DNA of 64,000 nt from CAVZMO01 sp963776195 (GCA_963776195.1 CAVZMO010000022.1:62001-126000), one strand, 5' to 3'; counted from the stretch's first letter, positions 34,668 to 43,861 are shown. A program made the numbers and translations. Notes: a model not told the origin generated them from the sequence alone.

Positions 34668-35196
34668 CTCCGTCATACCGGCGAAAGCCGGTATCCAGTG
34701 ACTTTGCCTTTCCGCACGCAGTCCCGAAAGCTTTCGGGACGAGGCGAAAGAGTCGCTGGATTCCGGATCAAGTCCGGAATGACAAACAAAAAGGCATTGA
34801 GTTGTTAGGCCGTCATTCCGGCAGTGTGTTGAGCCGGAATCCAGTGACGTTGCCTTAGAGTCGCTGGATGCCGGATCAGGTCCGGCATGACAAACAATAA
34901 AGGCATTCGGTTATTGAGGCCGTCATTCCGGCAGTGTGTTGAGCCGGAATCCAGTGACGTTGCCTTAGAGTCGCTGGATGCCGGATCAAGTCCGGCATGA
35001 CAAACAATAAAGGCATTCGGTTATTAAGGCCGTCATTCCGGCAGTGTGTTGAGCCGGAATCCAGTGACGTTGCCTTAGAGTCGCTGGATGCCGGATCAGG
35101 TCCGTGATGACAAACAATAAAGGCATTCGGTTATTAAGGCCGTCATTCCGGCAGTGTGTTGAGCCGGAATCCAGTGACTTTGTTTTAAAATACCTT
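34668..35196. repeat. Family A tandem array, left block
   Basis: Starts with a longer unit holding tcccgaaagctttcgggac (34672-34808). Three units of about 110 bases follow (starts near 34809, 34919, 35029), then a fourth left half that runs into the first GIY-YIG gene. Each unit is gtcattccggc, loop, gccggaatccagtgac, gttgccttaga, gtcgctggatgccgga, loop, tccggcatgac: two hairpins nested in a larger palindrome. Confidence 0.9.
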
Positions 35197-35487
35197 ATGC
35201 TGAAAAAAGGTTATTTATATATCCTTGCCAGCCGGAGGAACGGGACGTTGTACGTTGGCGTAACATCTGATTTGGTCAAGCGCATTGAAGAGCATAGGCA
35301 AAAACTGGTGGACGGGTTCACGAAAAAATATGAAGTTATCAATCTCGTTTATTTTGAAACTTTTGAGGACATAAGAGATGCCATTATTCGGGAGAGGCAA
35401 ATAAAGGAATGGAGGCGCAAATGGAAAACAGAGTTAATCCAGTCCGTTAATCCTTATTGGCGTGATCTGTACGAAGATATCCTGTAA
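35197..35487 (+). CDS. GIY-YIG nuclease, copy 1
   Basis: ATG at 35197 gives 96 residues: GYLYILASRRNGTLYVGVTSDLVKRIEEH contains the GIY and YIG strands and the catalytic Arg, then YEVINLVYFETFEDIRDAI and RERQIKEWRRKWKTELI with the metal-binding Glu. It belongs to the small single-domain GIY-YIG family (UPF0213/COG2827 type). The gene sits in the central loop of a family A unit: ccagtgac lies 16-23 bases before the ATG and gtcgctgg 9-16 bases after the stop codon. An exact second copy is 776 bases downstream. Confidence 0.9.
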   Translation: MLKKGYLYILASRRNGTLYVGVTSDLVKRIEEHRQKLVDGFTKKYEVINLVYFETFEDIRDAIIRERQIKEWRRKWKTELIQSVNPYWRDLYEDIL

Positions 35488-35972
35488 GGCAAACGTCGCT
35501 GGATTCCGGATCAAGTCCGGCATGACAAACAAAAAGGCATTGAGTTGTTAGGCCGTCATACCGGCGAAAGCCGGTATCCAGTGACTTTGCCTTTCCGCAC
35601 GCAGTCCCGAAAGCTTTCGGGACGAGGCGAAAGAGTCGCTGGATGCCGGATCAGGTCCGGCATGACAAACAATAAAGGCATTCGGTTATTGAGGCCGTCA
35701 TTCCGGCAGTGTGTTGAGCCGGAATCCAGTGACGTTTGCCTTAGAGTCGCTGGGTGCCGGATCAAGTCCGGCATGACAAAGAATAAAGGCATTCGGTTAT
35801 TAAGGCCGTCATTCCGGCAGTGTGTTGAGCCGGAATCCAGTGACGTTGCCTTAGAGTCGCTGGATGCTGGATCAGGTCCGTGATGACAAACAATAAAGGC
35901 ATTCGGTTATTAAGGCCGTCATTCCGGCAGTGTGTTGAGCCGGAATCCAGTGACTTTGTTTTAAAATACCTT
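35488..35972. repeat. Family A array between the two GIY-YIG genes
   Basis: Right half of the first gene-bearing unit, a unit with the tcccgaaagctttcgggac palindrome, two ~111-base units without a gene, and the left half of the second gene-bearing unit. Open frames here (for example 35545-35883) are translations of the repeat, not genes. Confidence 0.9.
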
Positions 35973-36263
35973 ATGCTGAAAAAAGGTTATTTATATATCC
36001 TTGCCAGCCGGAGGAACGGGACGTTGTACGTTGGCGTAACATCTGATTTGGTCAAGCGCATTGAAGAGCATAGGCAAAAACTGGTGGACGGGTTCACGAA
36101 AAAATATGAAGTTATCAATCTCGTTTATTTTGAAACTTTTGAGGACATAAGAGATGCCATTATTCGGGAGAGGCAAATAAAGGAATGGAGGCGCAAATGG
36201 AAAACAGAGTTAATCCAGTCCGTTAATCCTTATTGGCGTGATCTGTACGAAGATATCCTGTAA
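35973..36263 (+). CDS. GIY-YIG nuclease, copy 2
   Basis: The sequence is identical to 35197-35487 at every base I compared, and identity extends into the flanks from about 35880 upstream to about 36315 downstream (776-base offset). Same fold, motifs and position in the central loop of a family A unit as copy 1. Identity implies a recent tandem duplication, or an assembly duplication. No promoter is obvious beyond the repeat itself. Confidence 0.9.
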   Translation: MLKKGYLYILASRRNGTLYVGVTSDLVKRIEEHRQKLVDGFTKKYEVINLVYFETFEDIRDAIIRERQIKEWRRKWKTELIQSVNPYWRDLYEDIL

Positions 36264-36474
36264 GGCAAACGTCGCTGGATTCCGGATCAAGTCCGGCATG
36301 ACAAACAAAAAGGCATTCGGTTGTTGAGGCCGTCATTCCGGCGAAAGCCGGTATCCAGTGACGTTGCCTTAGAGTCGCTGGATGCCGGATCAGGTCCGGC
36401 ATGACAAACAAAAAGGCATTCAGTTATTAAGGCTGTCATTCCGGGTCAAGCCCGGAATGACAAAAGAAAAAACA
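36264..36474. repeat. Family A array, right block
   Basis: Right half of the second gene-bearing unit, then a unit with ccggcgaaagccggtatccag, a partial unit, and a simple cattccgggtcaagcccgg hairpin. It is followed by the inverted 44-base arm at 36475-36518. Confidence 0.88.
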
Positions 36475-36518
36475 GAACGAATGAACTATTACCTCTCCAC
36501 AAGGTTCCCTGAAGAACC
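36475..36518. repeat. Right arm of 44-base inverted repeat
   Basis: Reverse complement of 33620-33663 with a single mismatch. The pair bounds a 2.9-kb segment that contains BrnTA, both GIY-YIG genes and the repeat arrays. It ends two bases before the methyltransferase stop codon. Confidence 0.85.
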
Positions 36519-36520
36519 AA

Positions 36521-37183
36521 TCATTTAGGTTTGGAAACGAGAGTCAGGCAATCAAGATCAGGATCATGCCCCCAATTTATCGTAACGCTATCTACAACGG
36601 TCAAACCGGACTTCTTACTATAATGTGAAAAAAGACTCTTCGACATGTAGTTACGACAATGAGGATTCTCAGCGTAGTGTCCTCCGGGGTTCCCCGTATA
36701 GTTTGAGTGATGTAGAAGTGCGCGACCCTCCGGCTTCAAAATGCGGAAAATATCCTTCAGATAACTTAAAATAACTTCACTATCGAAATGAACCATCGCA
36801 TCATAACAAAAAACAGCCGTGCAAGATTCGTCACTTATAGGCCTGCAGTCATAGCCGTTATTTAGCATTATGGAGTATCGCGGGACACCCGCAAAACGCT
36901 TAACACAATAATCAATATTGCTCTGGTTTATGTCCATTAATATTTTTTCATTATCCCGATCCTGCATCTGTGCAGAATGGCGGCCATGTCCGCATGCCAA
37001 TTCCAAAATAATGCTATGGTCTAATTGATCAAACATCTTGCGAAACCTTGTATCGGGACCCCAAAAGATGTGTAGCCATTTTTGTTCCGCTTCTTCGTAA
37101 TAAGGCGATGTAATCCAGTCCTTGCCGACATTGTCGGCAAGCTGCTTTAGGTAGTCTTCCTGTGAATTGTTCGTAGATTCCAT
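36521..37183 (-). CDS. Class I SAM-dependent methyltransferase
   Basis: 220 residues with the SAM-binding motif ILELACGHGRHSAQM, the acidic loop LMDINQSNIDYC, SCTAVFCYDAMVHFD (motif IV) and RILKPEGRALLHHSNY. The N-terminus (QLADNVGKDWITSPYYEEAEQKW) resembles methyltransferases of surface-polysaccharide clusters. ATG at 37183. It lies just outside the inverted-repeat segment, next to other methyltransferase genes of the same type. Substrate unknown. Confidence 0.82.
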   Translation of the reverse strand: MESTNNSQEDYLKQLADNVGKDWITSPYYEEAEQKWLHIFWGPDTRFRKMFDQLDHSIILELACGHGRHSAQMQDRDNEKILMDINQSNIDYCVKRFAGVPRYSIMLNNGYDCRPISDESCTAVFCYDAMVHFDSEVILSYLKDIFRILKPEGRALLHHSNYTGNPGGHYAENPHCRNYMSKSLFSHYSKKSGLTVVDSVTINWGHDPDLDCLTLVSKPK

Positions 37184-37254
37184 TTGAAACTCCTCGATGA
37201 AAAATTCTCTGCCTTTGGAATTAGTCAGTGATTGTTCAGTGGTAATGTAATCAT

Positions 37255-37480
37255 TCTAATAAATTATGATAACACACGCTCGCCTCTGCGAGCGAGATTG
37301 CGAATATGTTGTCTGCCCAGCGCCCGCGATCCATGCTGATACGAATACCATGTACGTGGAGAATGGCAGTACATACTTCTGAGGTGAACTGAAACGACCT
37401 CTGTTTATCTTAACGCTCTCACATTTTCCTGTTCCGTCAACAAAAAACAATGTGCAGGGAGGTCCTGCCTGTCTCGAATC
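37255..37480 (-). pseudogene. IS3-family transposase (OrfB integrase) remnant
   Basis: The minus-strand frames read FQFTSEVCTAILHVHGIRISMD and GRWADNIF, which match the conserved FTS..F...L..HGIRISMDGRGRWxDNxFIERLW segment of IS3 OrfB. The start and end are gone and frames are broken. Apart from this, 37184-37621 shows nothing. Confidence 0.65.
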
Positions 37481-37621
37481 TGTGAACAGAAATGCTTCAA
37501 GCAGTTTATTAGTTCAGGAGTTCCCCCATATTTTCCTGATCGGAGGACGTAACTATGTGAGGCAATTGTAAAAAATGATTTTCTGAAGTGGTCGGAGTTT
37601 AATTTGGAAAAAATGGGGAAC

Positions 37622-37835
37622 TTTTCAGTATAAGATATTTTAAAACAAAGTCACTGGATTCCGGCTCAACACACTGCCGGAATGACGGCCTTAACAACTG
37701 AATGTCTTTATTGTTTGTCATGCCGGACCTGATCCGGCATCCAGCGACTTAAAGGCAGCGTCACCGGATACCGGCTGGAAGTCACTCCGTACTCGATACG
37801 GGGCCGGAATGTCGGCCCACACACTAACCCCTGAA
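37622..37835. repeat. Family A units with a truncated GIY-YIG 5' end
   Basis: In reverse orientation, 37637-37690 is the left half of a gene-bearing unit: ccagtgactttgttttaaaa continues into tatcttatactgaaaa (37622-37637), which matches the first bases of the GIY-YIG gene with changes and then stops. Further hairpin units follow at 37715-37830. Confidence 0.8.
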
Positions 37836-37918
37836 GAACCAAAATTTTGGGGGAACTCCTGTTTATTAGTTGTATTTTCTAATTGAATTCGCCATATTAA
37901 AACACAAAGGAAAGATTT

Positions 37919-38652
37919 ATGAATATTACAGAAGTTGGAACAGCGTGGGATAACTACAAAAAAATAGATCTTATCAAAACTATTCATGAAAACGACTTAA
38001 TGTACTCCACAGGAAAAGATTGGTATTGGTCTGTTGGGGAAGCCGCGATATTTGTCGTTGCCAGTACACTTGTAACTGCGCCAACTAAAAAAGTTAACAG
38101 AATCCTTGATTTTGGTTGCGGATTTGGTCGATGTGCACGTCATTTTCGAGCTTTCTTTCCAAATGCAGCACTTTATTTTTGCGACCTAAATAAAACCGCT
38201 GCTGAGTTTTGCTCCAAAACATTTTCGGGTGAAATTGTCAGTTTAGAAATATTGCCAGAGACATCAATGTAATTTGGCTTGGTTCTGTTTTCACACATAT
38301 CGATATCGCCAGAACAAAGTTACTTTTTGATACACTCGTTTCCTCTTTAGCAAATGCAGGTATTTTTATCGCCACAACAAACGGGCGGAGAGCTATACAA
38401 ATGCATTCTCGAAATCCTTATATATCAGCAAGTCGTTGGACTGATATTATGGCAGGTTATAACACAACTGGTGCAGGGTATGCGAGCTATGGTCGAGAAG
38501 ATTTAGGCGACTATGGTGTGTCACTGACTACGGCGGCACGCATAATTGAATTAGGGATGGATCGTACTGAGTTACGTTTGCTTTCGTATCAAGAAGCAGG
38601 CTGGGCTAATCACCAAGATGTTGTCGCTTGGATGCGATATCCTATTTCTTAA
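37919..38652 (+). CDS. SAM-dependent methyltransferase, one frameshift
   Basis: The N-terminal part (37919-38272) has KVNRILDFGCGFGRCARHF (SAM loop) and LYFCDLNKTAAEFC. It runs into a stop at 38270 after ETSM. Shifting by one base at about 38260 gives DINVIWLGSVFTHIDIARTKLLFDTL, then GIFIATTNGRRAIQM and the C-terminal 38401-38652 frame (WTDIMAGYNTTGAGYASYG). The two parts together make a normal ~244-residue methyltransferase. It is AT-rich, like the other plus-strand gene at 39173. Confidence 0.75.
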
Positions 38653-39172
38653 AATTATCTTTTCTGAGTTGGTACTGCACTGCCCATAGCCGTCCCCTTT
38701 TTTCCCAATCGGACCGGCCCTATCAGCCCTCAGTTTTTACAACGCGGGGTGCTTTGAACTTGCCCCCTGATTCCTTCTCGGTTTTTATAGGGTCAAAGAG
38801 CAAGAACCGGCTTCGTCATTTTCCCTATACGGGGCGATCAGAGTATTACGCGATCTCTGATACCCCCTCCTATTTTAGAGCAGCTTTATCACTTATGTCT
38901 CTGTCCAGTTTTTCCCGGCCAGCTATAGGTGAGGAAAAGAACGAGGCCCATGAGTTGTTTTAACGCCCAAAGTATCGAAAGAATTGTTTTTGCAATGCTG
39001 AGTCATTTGAACGCGTAATTGGGAAAGAAGTCCCTAAAAGAATTTACACAAAAAGATTGACACTACCTATTTGATCATTCCAATATATGTTTACCTCTAC
39101 AAGCGTGAAAGAATGTCAACTATTTAAATTGGGTAGTTATGAACCTAAAGTTGGATCAACGAAGAAAATGAA
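38653..39172. other. Gene-free gap
   Basis: About 520 bases. A 111-codon open frame at 38628-38963 has no recognisable motif, and the bases are unlike either neighbour. No repeats of families A or B. I cannot assign it; an old mobile-element remnant is possible. Confidence 0.4.
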
Positions 39173-40123
39173 ATGATTAATCCACAACGCAACCACTTAA
39201 CGCCTTCTGTCGAGGAAGGAATGGATAGCCAAATAGTTAATCTTGTTGACGAGTCTTTGAAAAAACCGTTCACATTTAATATTGATATTGTGGATAGATG
39301 TAATTTGAGATGTGTTCAGTGCCCTAGAGGAATCAATTACAGAGAAAACACGTTAAAAGAAATGCATATAAACGAATTCAAGAGGCTACTGGATAAACTT
39401 ACTACAGAATGTGAATGTAAACAAATAGAATTACTTAATTGGACAGAACCCTTCCTGCATCCAGAACTCGATAAATTTGTTAGTGAAGTCAAAGGCAGAA
39501 AAATTGGATGTGTTTTATCCAGTAACCTGTCATTTAGAAATCCTTCTCGTCTTGAATCCGTTTTAATGAATTCCCCCGCATTGATAGTTAGTGTTTCTGG
39601 TTTTACACAGAAATCGCAAGAACGTTACCATAGAGGTAGTAGGATTGAGTATATTAAGTCCAATCTGAAACTCATAGAAGATTTGAAGAAGAAACAAAAA
39701 CTCTTGTTTAGGGTGGAAATACATTGCCTTCAATTCATTGATAATGAAGAGGATCAATTGTTATGGAAAACTTTTTGTGATGATCATGGATTTATATACG
39801 TGGGAAAGCCCGCCACTTTCACCGCAGGGGCTACACCAGAAACAGTCAAAAGGCTGATCTTTAAGCCCACATTTGTCCAAGATTCAGAAGGTGAGACAAG
39901 AGTACAAAGACATTTTTCAAAGGGCCCTCTATTTGAATTTTGTCGCTTACACAACAGGATCCCGATCAATGCCTATTGCGATGTTTATTTATGTTGTATC
40001 TATTGGAATGGGGAAACATATAAGATCGCAAATTATTTTAATACCTCTCTCCACGATATTCAAATAAGAAGATTCTCACATGGGGAGTGTTTGCATTGTG
40101 TAGCATTGCGTAAATCAAAATGA
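39173..40123 (+). CDS. Radical SAM protein with C-terminal Cys-rich (SPASM/Twitch-like) region
   Basis: 316 residues. DIVDRCNLRCVQCPRG holds the CxxxCxxC that binds the [4Fe-4S] cluster used to cleave SAM. LNWTEPFLHPEL is the GGEP-like segment, changed to WTEP. The C-terminus has FCRLHNRIPINAYCDVYLCC and GECLHC, which could bind an auxiliary cluster. It lies among methyltransferases and a sulfotransferase, so modification of a surface sugar or peptide is plausible. ATG at 39173; alternative at 39221 (MDSQIVN). Confidence 0.83.
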   Translation: MINPQRNHLTPSVEEGMDSQIVNLVDESLKKPFTFNIDIVDRCNLRCVQCPRGINYRENTLKEMHINEFKRLLDKLTTECECKQIELLNWTEPFLHPELDKFVSEVKGRKIGCVLSSNLSFRNPSRLESVLMNSPALIVSVSGFTQKSQERYHRGSRIEYIKSNLKLIEDLKKKQKLLFRVEIHCLQFIDNEEDQLLWKTFCDDHGFIYVGKPATFTAGATPETVKRLIFKPTFVQDSEGETRVQRHFSKGPLFEFCRLHNRIPINAYCDVYLCCIYWNGETYKIANYFNTSLHDIQIRRFSHGECLHCVALRKSK

Positions 40124-40207
40124 ATATTTTTCAATTAATCCGTGGCTGCAGCAGATTAATAATGGGAGGTGTTTATCTTAATACCGTCACCGGTCCCCCA
40201 TCAAAAA

Positions 40208-40927
40208 TTATTTAACCAGTTTCCTGCTTATTAAAACCTCTATATATTCAGCCCTGATTCCAAAGTCAATATTATCAATATAAACGATTGTCGTATATAG
40301 ACCACTATGTTCTAAAATAAAATTTGTAATATCGTACCCCCAGTGCATTGTAACAATAGACCCCTTTTTCTCTATGGAACTGTCGTGATATTCTGGGTTA
40401 CCGACGAAAGATACTGAACCATCGGAATTGAGAACAGCCCATGTTTCACTCGGGTTGTTCTTGTTGATAAGCGGCACAGTAAAAATATGAGCACCACCTG
40501 GTTTCAGAATTCTTGCGATTTCCGAAAATGCTTTTGCCGGATTAAAAATGTGTTCCATGACATCCTGCGTTATAAAGAGATCGAAAGACTCTGCTACAAA
40601 CGTCATTTTTTCCAAATCCTGATTGATAAAGCCTGACTCATGTGATTCTCCTAACGGATGATCTTTAAAATAATGTGAAGCTGAATATTGAGCTACATTG
40701 TTCTTCAACTTCAAACTGGCCCCACGGTTAATGGGCGAAGATTCGTGTATAGTCAAATCTTTCCAATTCGGGAAAAAAGTCTCAATACAATACGTTAGTG
40801 CTCGTTCTCGGGGAATAGACCCACAATTTTCACAGGCGTAATTATCTCTCAGCCATTCATCTTTTGAAGAAAAAAATACCTTCTTATCACAACAGTAACA
40901 GTAACCTTCATTTCTCAATACAAACAT
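40208..40927 (-). CDS. SAM methyltransferase with N-terminal zinc ribbon
   Basis: From ATG 40927 about 239 residues. Residues 8-40 are a CxxC...CxxC zinc ribbon (GYCYCCDKKVFF, NYACENCGSIPRERAL). A methyltransferase core follows with SFDLFITQDVMEHIFNPAKAFSEIARILKPGG and MHWGYDI. The usual SAM glycine loop is weak (TIHESSPINRGASLKL), as seen in this subgroup linked to glycosyltransferase clusters. The upstream TTG-start extension (MHRFERKIN) is less likely because AGAAAG precedes 40927. Confidence 0.8.
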   Translation of the reverse strand: MFVLRNEGYCYCCDKKVFFSSKDEWLRDNYACENCGSIPRERALTYCIETFFPNWKDLTIHESSPINRGASLKLKNNVAQYSASHYFKDHPLGESHESGFINQDLEKMTFVAESFDLFITQDVMEHIFNPAKAFSEIARILKPGGAHIFTVPLINKNNPSETWAVLNSDGSVSFVGNPEYHDSSIEKKGSIVTMHWGYDITNFILEHSGLYTTIVYIDNIDFGIRAEYIEVLISRKLVK

Positions 40928-41113
40928 GTTAATCTTTCTCTCGAAGCGATGCAACTTTCTTGTTTACATTGAGGAAAAACTTCGACGTTTGTTTCTCCGG
41001 CCTGGACGGTGTTTCCTTTTCCATAGATAAATAGCCGGCTATAATATATTCGTGAAATAACAAAAATGCAAGAATCATGAATTTCTTATCACTGATTGCA
41101 ATTCAAATCTCGT

Positions 41114-43192
41114 TTATGCCTTCTTGGGCTGTTGCGTCCATTTTGAGCGAAAAGATTCTATTTCTTCAGGAGAATAAAAATGCTGCGAGAATTGTGAATT
41201 ATACATCTCATCTAAATATTCATTCGGCAAGTCAACGTTTGACATAAAGTGACGGTAAATCTCTTTGTACCATTTTTCGGCAGCTTCATTACTCCTTTTC
41301 AATTTCAATCCTGCCAAGCCCAGGAACTCATGTAATGCCTGCTCTGCACAGGAGTCCAAGTTCTCAAGTCGAATCAAAAGCAGTGAAAAACGTCCTTCAT
41401 GAAGAATGTCATACCCTTTCTTTATGGGGAATGGTTTTGAGTAGACATCGATGTTAAAAACTGATTTGAATTGCCCATCGAACCATGTAATTGCAGACCG
41501 ATGTTCCCATTTCTTCAGATAAACATCGAAAAGGCTATCAACAGAGATATCCCCGGTTTCTAATTGCCGGCGAATGTCCGGTATAACCTCTTCGATGCTA
41601 TGGAAAAAGCGGGACACATTCCGCGCAATTGGGTCTCGAACGGGCGTAATAATATTCCAATGCTGTGCATGATTTTCATCGATTAGTCGCCTCAACTCCT
41701 TCCCTTGTTCAATGACTAACAGTGAGTTGACAGGATTTGGAAATCGTTTCTTTATTGCATCTGACATTTTGTCGAGATTATCAAGAACGTGCGCATGATA
41801 AAGCGGCACTCCTATCTCTGCATCAGCAAGGGTTTCATAGATCGAACGTGAGCCGACTTTCCCCATGTTATACACAAGGATCGGCCCATCGATTTTCTGA
41901 GGACGAAATTCCCGAGTCTCTTGTATTACTTCTGTCTCGCTCGAAGAAGAGGAACTTTTGATCGGTTCCTCAGTTTCGCGCTTTTTCTCTATTTCTTGCG
42001 TTCCTATCGAACTGTTGTGGTGCTCAACATCCACGGTAGCCTCGGAAGGCCCTAAGAGCTTTGACAGCCGTTCAACCTCCTGGAGCACCTCTGTATCATC
42101 CGGGTTTTGTTCGCGTAACTTTCTATATATCCGGTAAGCGTCTTCCAAACGGGAAAACTCATTTTCATAGACATCGGCTAAGTCTCTCAATGCCTCCATG
42201 TCATCCGGCGCCAACTCCACAATCTTTTCATAATGCTGCAATGCTTTTTCCGTATCTCCCTTCTTCAAGTAAAGTTCAGCGAGCATATTAAGGACAGACG
42301 CGTCATCAGGTCTTGATTTCAGCATATTTTCAAAGACTGCGATTTGGCCGCCATATGATGTGACAGTTGCAAAGGAGCCGGCGCTTTTCTGTACGATTTC
42401 TGGAGGTGCGTCGTGGGAAGAAGAGGCCATGCTCTCCCGGTATACCGGACCGGCATCTTGGCATAACTTTTCATAGAGCTTCATGGTCTTTAAAGGAAGT
42501 TTTTCCTCAGAGGCATGAATTCTGTGATGTCTTAATGAGTCCTTTATAACGGCACATGCCGTGTCAATTAATTCGTCAGATATATCGACATTGAAGAAAT
42601 CAAGAATTCTCCTTACCTCGCCCCTCGGGTTTGTAAAATAGGAATCGTAATGCGTGACTATTCTTTGTTGGCGTTTGGTGCAGGATATTAACTGCTGATT
42701 GTAAATGTGCCACAAATTTAGGCTGAAAGCCTTAGAATTGTATCCTCTTTTCTTTAAAGACCCGGCAACTTCCAGAGGGTGTCTAACGCAAATTACGAAT
42801 TTTAGATTCTTTATAAGCATATTCCAAAAGGGTATCGTCAAAGAACAACGCGGATCTTTCCATCCCCAAAAATTATGATGTCCTAATCCCTGCGTTAGTA
42901 ATGAAGCCTTCTTCAAAAGGGCTTTGAATTTAGGCTGTCGTTCCCAGCCTTTGTCGGGATGCGGCGGCAAATCCCATGCTCCACCCAATTTCGAGAGTAT
43001 CTCATCGTCTATATTTACGAAACGAATATTTTCCCAGAAACCTTCAGGGTTATCCGGTTGCGATCCCATGAGATCTTTCTCTTCGCCGAGATACAATCCG
43101 CACAGATTAAGCAATCTGGCGACCATCGAGGTGCCTGAACGGTGCATACCGGTAATGCAAACTGGGGGCGACAAGACTAACCTACCTTTCAC
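41114..43192 (-). CDS. Two-headed sulfotransferase: sulfotransferase / TPR / capsular sulfotransferase-like
   Basis: 692 residues, GTG start at 43192. Residues 8-240: a sulfotransferase with the PAPS 5'-phosphosulfate loop CITGMHRSGTSMVARLL and 3'-phosphate region FVICVRHPLEVAGSLKKRG. Residues about 270-385: TPRs (VLNMLAELYLKKGDTEKALQHYEKI, DLADVYENEFSRLEDAYRIY). Residues about 430-690: a second domain with GPILVYNMGKVGSRSIYETL, IITPVRDPIARNVSRFF and FSLLLIRLENLDSC, as in putative capsular polysaccharide sulfotransferase-like proteins. The fusion suggests concerted sulfation; CysC at 53712 could provide PAPS. Confidence 0.82.
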   Translation of the reverse strand: MKGRLVLSPPVCITGMHRSGTSMVARLLNLCGLYLGEEKDLMGSQPDNPEGFWENIRFVNIDDEILSKLGGAWDLPPHPDKGWERQPKFKALLKKASLLTQGLGHHNFWGWKDPRCSLTIPFWNMLIKNLKFVICVRHPLEVAGSLKKRGYNSKAFSLNLWHIYNQQLISCTKRQQRIVTHYDSYFTNPRGEVRRILDFFNVDISDELIDTACAVIKDSLRHHRIHASEEKLPLKTMKLYEKLCQDAGPVYRESMASSSHDAPPEIVQKSAGSFATVTSYGGQIAVFENMLKSRPDDASVLNMLAELYLKKGDTEKALQHYEKIVELAPDDMEALRDLADVYENEFSRLEDAYRIYRKLREQNPDDTEVLQEVERLSKLLGPSEATVDVEHHNSSIGTQEIEKKRETEEPIKSSSSSSETEVIQETREFRPQKIDGPILVYNMGKVGSRSIYETLADAEIGVPLYHAHVLDNLDKMSDAIKKRFPNPVNSLLVIEQGKELRRLIDENHAQHWNIITPVRDPIARNVSRFFHSIEEVIPDIRRQLETGDISVDSLFDVYLKKWEHRSAITWFDGQFKSVFNIDVYSKPFPIKKGYDILHEGRFSLLLIRLENLDSCAEQALHEFLGLAGLKLKRSNEAAEKWYKEIYRHFMSNVDLPNEYLDEMYNSQFSQHFYSPEEIESFRSKWTQQPKKA

Positions 43193-43216
43193 TAATGTAC
43201 AAGCCGTTGACTATCA

Positions 43217-43861
43217 TTATTTCTTCGCGAAGACCATTATTTGCTGGTCCCTAGGATGCTGCCAGTCGCCGATGTATTCAACCTTCAAGCTTGAACCTTC
43301 ACATATCCATTCAAACGTCTGAAAATTGTAATGATAGGGATCCTTATCAAAAAAAGATAATATCCCCGGTCCGTCTGTTTGAGGATGTAAGATCGGCTCT
43401 AGATAAAATTTCCCTTTCTTGCTTTCAAAAAATGTGGCGAAAAAAAGACCCCCCTTGTCCAGGACTTTCTCAATATTCATGAGACATCTGATAATACTGT
43501 TGATCGGAAGGTGTGTAAAGACGGACTGTGCTATAGCATAATGAAACATCTGATTAAACAGCTGAAATTCAAAGTCGGCGTTACTAATTAATACAGGCCG
43601 CTTATCTATTAAGTCATTTTCTCTTAGTTCAGACATGCCTGCATCAAGAAATTCTTTGCTCTTGTCCATCCCAGAATAGTGTCCTGGTTCCAGATAGCGG
43701 ACGAAATGAACGCCTCCTCTCAAACTGCCACATCCAACGTCGAGGAAGTAGTGTTCGGGCTTTAATCCCTTCGCCACCATAAAATCGAACTGCAATCTAC
43801 CGAGTTCTTCCCAGAGCCCTCCGACTGCTCTTCTATGCGAGTAAAGATTATCATTTTCCAT
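43217..43861 (-). CDS. SAM-dependent methyltransferase
   Basis: 214 residues: HYFLDVGCGSLRGGVHFVRYL (SAM loop), SGMDKSKEFLDAG, FHYAIAQSVFTHLP and VLDKGGLFFATFFES. The start motif RRAVGGLWEELGRLQFDFMVAKGL is common in polysaccharide-linked methyltransferases. It is 24 bases upstream of the sulfotransferase gene on the same strand, so the two are probably cotranscribed. An IS element has inserted 12 bases upstream of its ATG. Confidence 0.85.
   Translation of the reverse strand: MENDNLYSHRRAVGGLWEELGRLQFDFMVAKGLKPEHYFLDVGCGSLRGGVHFVRYLEPGHYSGMDKSKEFLDAGMSELRENDLIDKRPVLISNADFEFQLFNQMFHYAIAQSVFTHLPINSIIRCLMNIEKVLDKGGLFFATFFESKKGKFYLEPILHPQTDGPGILSFFDKDPYHYNFQTFEWICEGSSLKVEYIGDWQHPRDQQIMVFAKK

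Noticed and set aside
34809..35140. Regular ~110-base repeats resembling a CRISPR array
   Set aside because: The whole period is repeated, there are no unique spacers, no cas genes are present, and each unit is a double hairpin. These are interspersed palindromic repeats.
35545..35883. 112-codon open frame in the repeat array
   Set aside because: It is the translation of repeat units (PESSD, RIRSGMTNNKGIRLL motifs repeated) with no protein character; similar frames occur on the other strand.
38628..38963. A 111-codon plus-strand gene
   Set aside because: It starts inside the end of the methyltransferase frame, has no ribosome site, and no recognisable sequence on either strand.
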